DNA from: Bdellovibrionales bacterium
GTDB taxonomy: Bacteria > Bdellovibrionota > Bdellovibrionia > Bdellovibrionales > JAMPXM01
NCBI GenBank assembly: GCA_016713885.1
Contig: JADJOF010000004.1
Coordinates: forward strand, 1 to 64,000
Length of the DNA stretch: 64,000 nt
Direction: 5' to 3'
The notes under the pieces were generated by a model, which was not told the origin of the DNA, ran no database searches, and worked only from the letters and a program-made list of their open reading frames with translations. A program made the translations under genes and the position numbers. Positions 61,757 through 64,000 of the stretch are shown one piece after another (the first letter of the stretch is position 1; each line of letters starts with the position of its first letter).

Positions 61757-63253
61757 ATGAACACGTCCCAGCGCCTCGCCCTTCTCGTTCACTCCGCCGC
61801 TGACGCCATCATCGCAATCGCCCTGGACAACAACGTCACCGACTGGAATACCGCGGCCGAACGGCTCTATGGCTACACGCAAGATGAGATTGTAGGGCAA
61901 CCGGTACATCTCATTGTACCGCCCCGACTTCTTGAGCACTTTTACGTCAACGTTGAGAAAGTAAAAGTCGGACAGATCGTGCTCAACTACCATACCGTCC
62001 GCGTAAAAAAGGACGGCGAAGAGATTGAAATTTCGCTTACTATCTCGCCGATACGCGACGAGCAGATGAAGCTGATCGGCATTTCCGCAATTGCGCGCAA
62101 CTTGTCGCGCGAAGACCGACTGCTTCGTCAGATTTCAGAAGACCAAACACTGCTCGGTGTTCTCACCGAATCAGCACCCAATGGAATTCTGGTTGTCGAT
62201 GAAAATGGCTTCATCACCCTATGCAACAAGCAAACAGAGCTTCTCTTTGGCTATAGACGAGATGAGTTGGTCGGGCAATCGGTCGAGATGCTCATCCCAA
62301 TCTCGCTTCGCTCCAAACACCCGCACTATCGAAAAACGTACTCCGATCACCCGACGGAGCGACAAATGGGGGCCAGCCGAGATCTCACGGGATTGAGAAA
62401 AGATGGAACCTCCTTCCCTGTCGAAGTTGGCCTAGCTCCAATTCGGCTCCAAGATCGACACTTGGTTACGGCCTCAGTCATCGACATCACCGAGCGAAAA
62501 GTAGCTCAAGAAAAGCTCCAACAGACGAACCGCGAACTGGCGCGACGCAATGAAGAGGTCGAACAGTTCATTTACACAATCTCACATGACCTCAAATCTC
62601 CTCTGGTCACCATCCAAAGCTTTCTTGGCTTCTTAAAAGACGACCTCAGATCAGGCGACCAGGCCGCTGTCGAAGACTCCCTCAAAAGGCTTTCGGCCGC
62701 CAACAGCCGAATGACAGACCTCATCGGAGATCTTCTCCAGTTGAGTCGTGTCGGCCTTAAAAAACTGAACTTCGAACAGGTCAATACTGCTTACATTGTT
62801 TCAGAGCTCAAAGAGTCCATAGAAAGCGAACTCAGCAAAGAGGATCGAATTACCGTCGTCAACCCGCTGCCAACACTGGTCTGCGATAGACTGAAGCTAC
62901 GCCAGGGCCTCGACAATCTCTTGCGCAATGCCATTCGCTACGGAAAAAGCAACGAGCACCCATTGCATATCAAGATTAGTGCGGCCGAAACAGACACTGC
63001 GCATGTCTTCACGGTCGCCGACAATGGGCCAGGAATTGATCCGAAATATCACGACAAAATCTTTGGACTCTTTCAACGACTCGATTCATCCGCCGGCGGC
63101 ACCGGCGTCGGACTGACCATTGTCAAACGCGTTGCCGATCTTCACCACGGGACGGCCTGGGTTGAGTCATCGCCAGGGCTTGGAGCTCGCTTTTCAATCT
63201 CGATCTCCAAGAACATTAAACTGACTGCTGATCAAGGAGACGACAATGAATAA
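61757..63253 (+). CDS. Soluble PAS-PAS histidine kinase
   Basis: 498 residues. Two PAS domains (about 5-115 and 128-250; PAS motifs GYTQDEIVGQPVHLIVP and GYRRDELVGQSVEMLIP), a coiled coil (about 253-275), HisKA with FIYTISHDLKSPLVTIQSFL (His near 279), then an ATPase with N box NLLRNAIRYG, DNGPGID and GTGVGLTIVKR. The TISHDLKSPL box is of the phytochrome-associated type. 15 bases after the hybrid kinase; the last four codons overlap the downstream response regulator. Confidence 0.88.
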   Translation: MNTSQRLALLVHSAADAIIAIALDNNVTDWNTAAERLYGYTQDEIVGQPVHLIVPPRLLEHFYVNVEKVKVGQIVLNYHTVRVKKDGEEIEISLTISPIRDEQMKLIGISAIARNLSREDRLLRQISEDQTLLGVLTESAPNGILVVDENGFITLCNKQTELLFGYRRDELVGQSVEMLIPISLRSKHPHYRKTYSDHPTERQMGASRDLTGLRKDGTSFPVEVGLAPIRLQDRHLVTASVIDITERKVAQEKLQQTNRELARRNEEVEQFIYTISHDLKSPLVTIQSFLGFLKDDLRSGDQAAVEDSLKRLSAANSRMTDLIGDLLQLSRVGLKKLNFEQVNTAYIVSELKESIESELSKEDRITVVNPLPTLVCDRLKLRQGLDNLLRNAIRYGKSNEHPLHIKISAAETDTAHVFTVADNGPGIDPKYHDKIFGLFQRLDSSAGGTGVGLTIVKRVADLHHGTAWVESSPGLGARFSISISKNIKLTADQGDDNE

Positions 63254-63707
63254 GTTCCGAGAATGCCAGCGCAAGAAGATCCACTTCCTTCTCGTTGAAG
63301 ATGACGAGAACCATGCCGAGATTATAAAGCGCGGTCTCGACAAAGCCCGTATCAGCAATACGCTGGATTGGGTTCAGGACGGCCAAATGGCCATGGATTT
63401 CTTAAAAAAGAGAAATGGCTTTGAATCTCGCTCCGAACCTGACCTTGTCATTCTCGACCTCAAGCTTCCAAAAAAGAACGGCCACGAAGTTCTCTCTGAA
63501 ATTCGCGCCGATCCCGCGCTTGAAACAATTCCGGTCGTCATCCTCTCGACATCAGGTGCAGAGGCCGACCGAGCTCTATCCTACAAACTGAGGACCAATA
63601 GCTACCTCGTAAAGCCACTCGACTACGACTGCTTCAAGAGGCTGATTGATGATCTTTCCTTTTACTGGGGGACCTGGAACGCCCCGCCTAAAGATATGAA
63701 GGCCTGA
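63246..63707 (+). CDS. CheY-like single-domain response regulator (Rcp1-like)
   Basis: 153 residues, receiver domain only: LLVEDDENHAEII, phosphoacceptor in LVILDLKLPKKNG (Asp near 68), VVILSTSGAEAD and Lys in SYLVKPLDYD. The Rcp1-like spelling (LPKKNG, STS, pocket YLVKPLD) goes with the phytochrome-type kinase just upstream. Overlaps the kinase end by eight bases, and GGAG precedes the ATG. No output domain, so it passes phosphate to another partner or acts by protein contact. Confidence 0.85.
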   Translation: MNKFRECQRKKIHFLLVEDDENHAEIIKRGLDKARISNTLDWVQDGQMAMDFLKKRNGFESRSEPDLVILDLKLPKKNGHEVLSEIRADPALETIPVVILSTSGAEADRALSYKLRTNSYLVKPLDYDCFKRLIDDLSFYWGTWNAPPKDMKA

Positions 63708-63723
63708 ACGATCGATCTTTGTC

Positions 63724-64000
63724 TTACAAGTTTAGATCACGTCCGGCGAATTCTCGGCGGAGACTCTGAATTTCGTCATCAATCGCGCCAATCAAACGTG
63801 TCGACTCTGACACGTTCTGGACGTCGACAGCCGTCTGCAGCTGCAGAACCAACCCATACACCCGGTAGAGCCCGAAGCTGGCCGCATTGCCCTTGATCTT
63901 GTGAACAACCATTCCAAGCGCCTGGAAATCTCGTCGCCCTAAATGCCCTCGCATCACTTCAATATCCTCAAGACGTCGAGTCACGTAGCCGGGAATAAAG
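63724..64000 (-). CDS. HPt domain protein, 5' end beyond window
   Basis: The minus-strand frame is open to the window edge and reads IPGYVTRRLEDIEVMRGHLG, then VHKIKGNAASFGLYRVYGLV, which holds the phosphoacceptor His of a histidine phosphotransfer domain (HKIKGNAASFG). About 92 codons are visible; the N-terminus or further domains lie outside. A GTG at 63984 could serve as start but would cut the first HPt helix. Convergent with the response regulator, probably part of the same phosphorelay. Confidence 0.75.
   Translation of the reverse strand, partial: FIPGYVTRRLEDIEVMRGHLGRRDFQALGMVVHKIKGNAASFGLYRVYGLVLQLQTAVDVQNVSESTRLIGAIDDEIQSLRREFAGRDLNL

Noticed and set aside
1..64000. tRNA, rRNA, CRISPR arrays, integrase or transposase genes
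   Set aside because: I looked for TTCGAAT-type T-loops, regularly spaced repeats and DDE or tyrosine-recombinase motifs and found none convincing.

Overview
The window looks like a chromosomal segment from a Bdellovibrionota-type bacterium (class not resolved). The main pointers are a TIGR02147/DUF4423 regulator coupled to a secreted GNGGD-motif protein, many small beta-barrel and lipoprotein genes, a hemerythrin-tailed chemoreceptor, and densely coupled genes with ATGA/GTGA overlaps. Base composition by eye is slightly above 50% GC. Unlike a strict predator with amino-acid auxotrophies, it carries most of an arginine pathway (argCJBF-argR and argGH). This assignment is inference from gene content. 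I saw no rRNA, tRNA, CRISPR or transposase.

Layout. 1-3.5 kb: acyl-CoA synthetase and a MASE3 histidine kinase. 3.5-7.1 kb: a stress-protein cluster (CsbD, ElaB/YqjD-like, DUF1328, small secreted proteins) around an NtrC-type activator, with two good sigma-54 promoter matches. 7.1-18.7 kb: outer-membrane proteins, chemoreceptor-hemerythrin, ABC-F, folE, a CheX-like protein, a deacylase, an ABC1 kinase and a large EF-hand lipoprotein. 18.8-23.3 kb: an unusual array in which a secreted LAS-fold murein-peptidase-like gene is GTGA-coupled to a small secreted cysteine-containing protein; the partner is repeated while the peptidase survives only as C-terminal stubs. 23.4-29.5 kb: subtilisin-like protease, a split ABCC-like exporter and msrB. 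29.7-34.8 kb: lipoprotein/beta-barrel pair, YceI, SsuBC-like transporter, response regulator. 35-44.5 kb: NhaR-like regulator, htpX, TetR, Fur, an RluA-methyltransferase fusion, and the TIGR02147/GNGGD pair. 44.5-52.4 kb: arginine genes with an ARG-box-like cluster between divergent operons and a long perfect inverted repeat between argG and argH. 52.4-58.7 kb: small envelope genes and a polysaccharide/heptose operon (glycosyltransferase, epimerase, hddC, hddA, gmhA) that runs on into queF and a thioredoxin-like gene. 58.8-64 kb: DUF2799 lipoprotein and a multi-component phosphorelay (REC-HK-REC, PAS-HK, CheY-like, HPt).

Quality of the sequence. About fifteen conserved genes, including argJ, hddC, yceI, an ABC ATPase and the deacylase, are broken by exactly one inserted or missing base, usually in a run of 3-6 identical bases, and each is restored to a full family-like protein by that one change. 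The simplest reading is residual indel error in the assembly rather than gene decay. I annotate such loci as one gene across the shift and name the suspected position.
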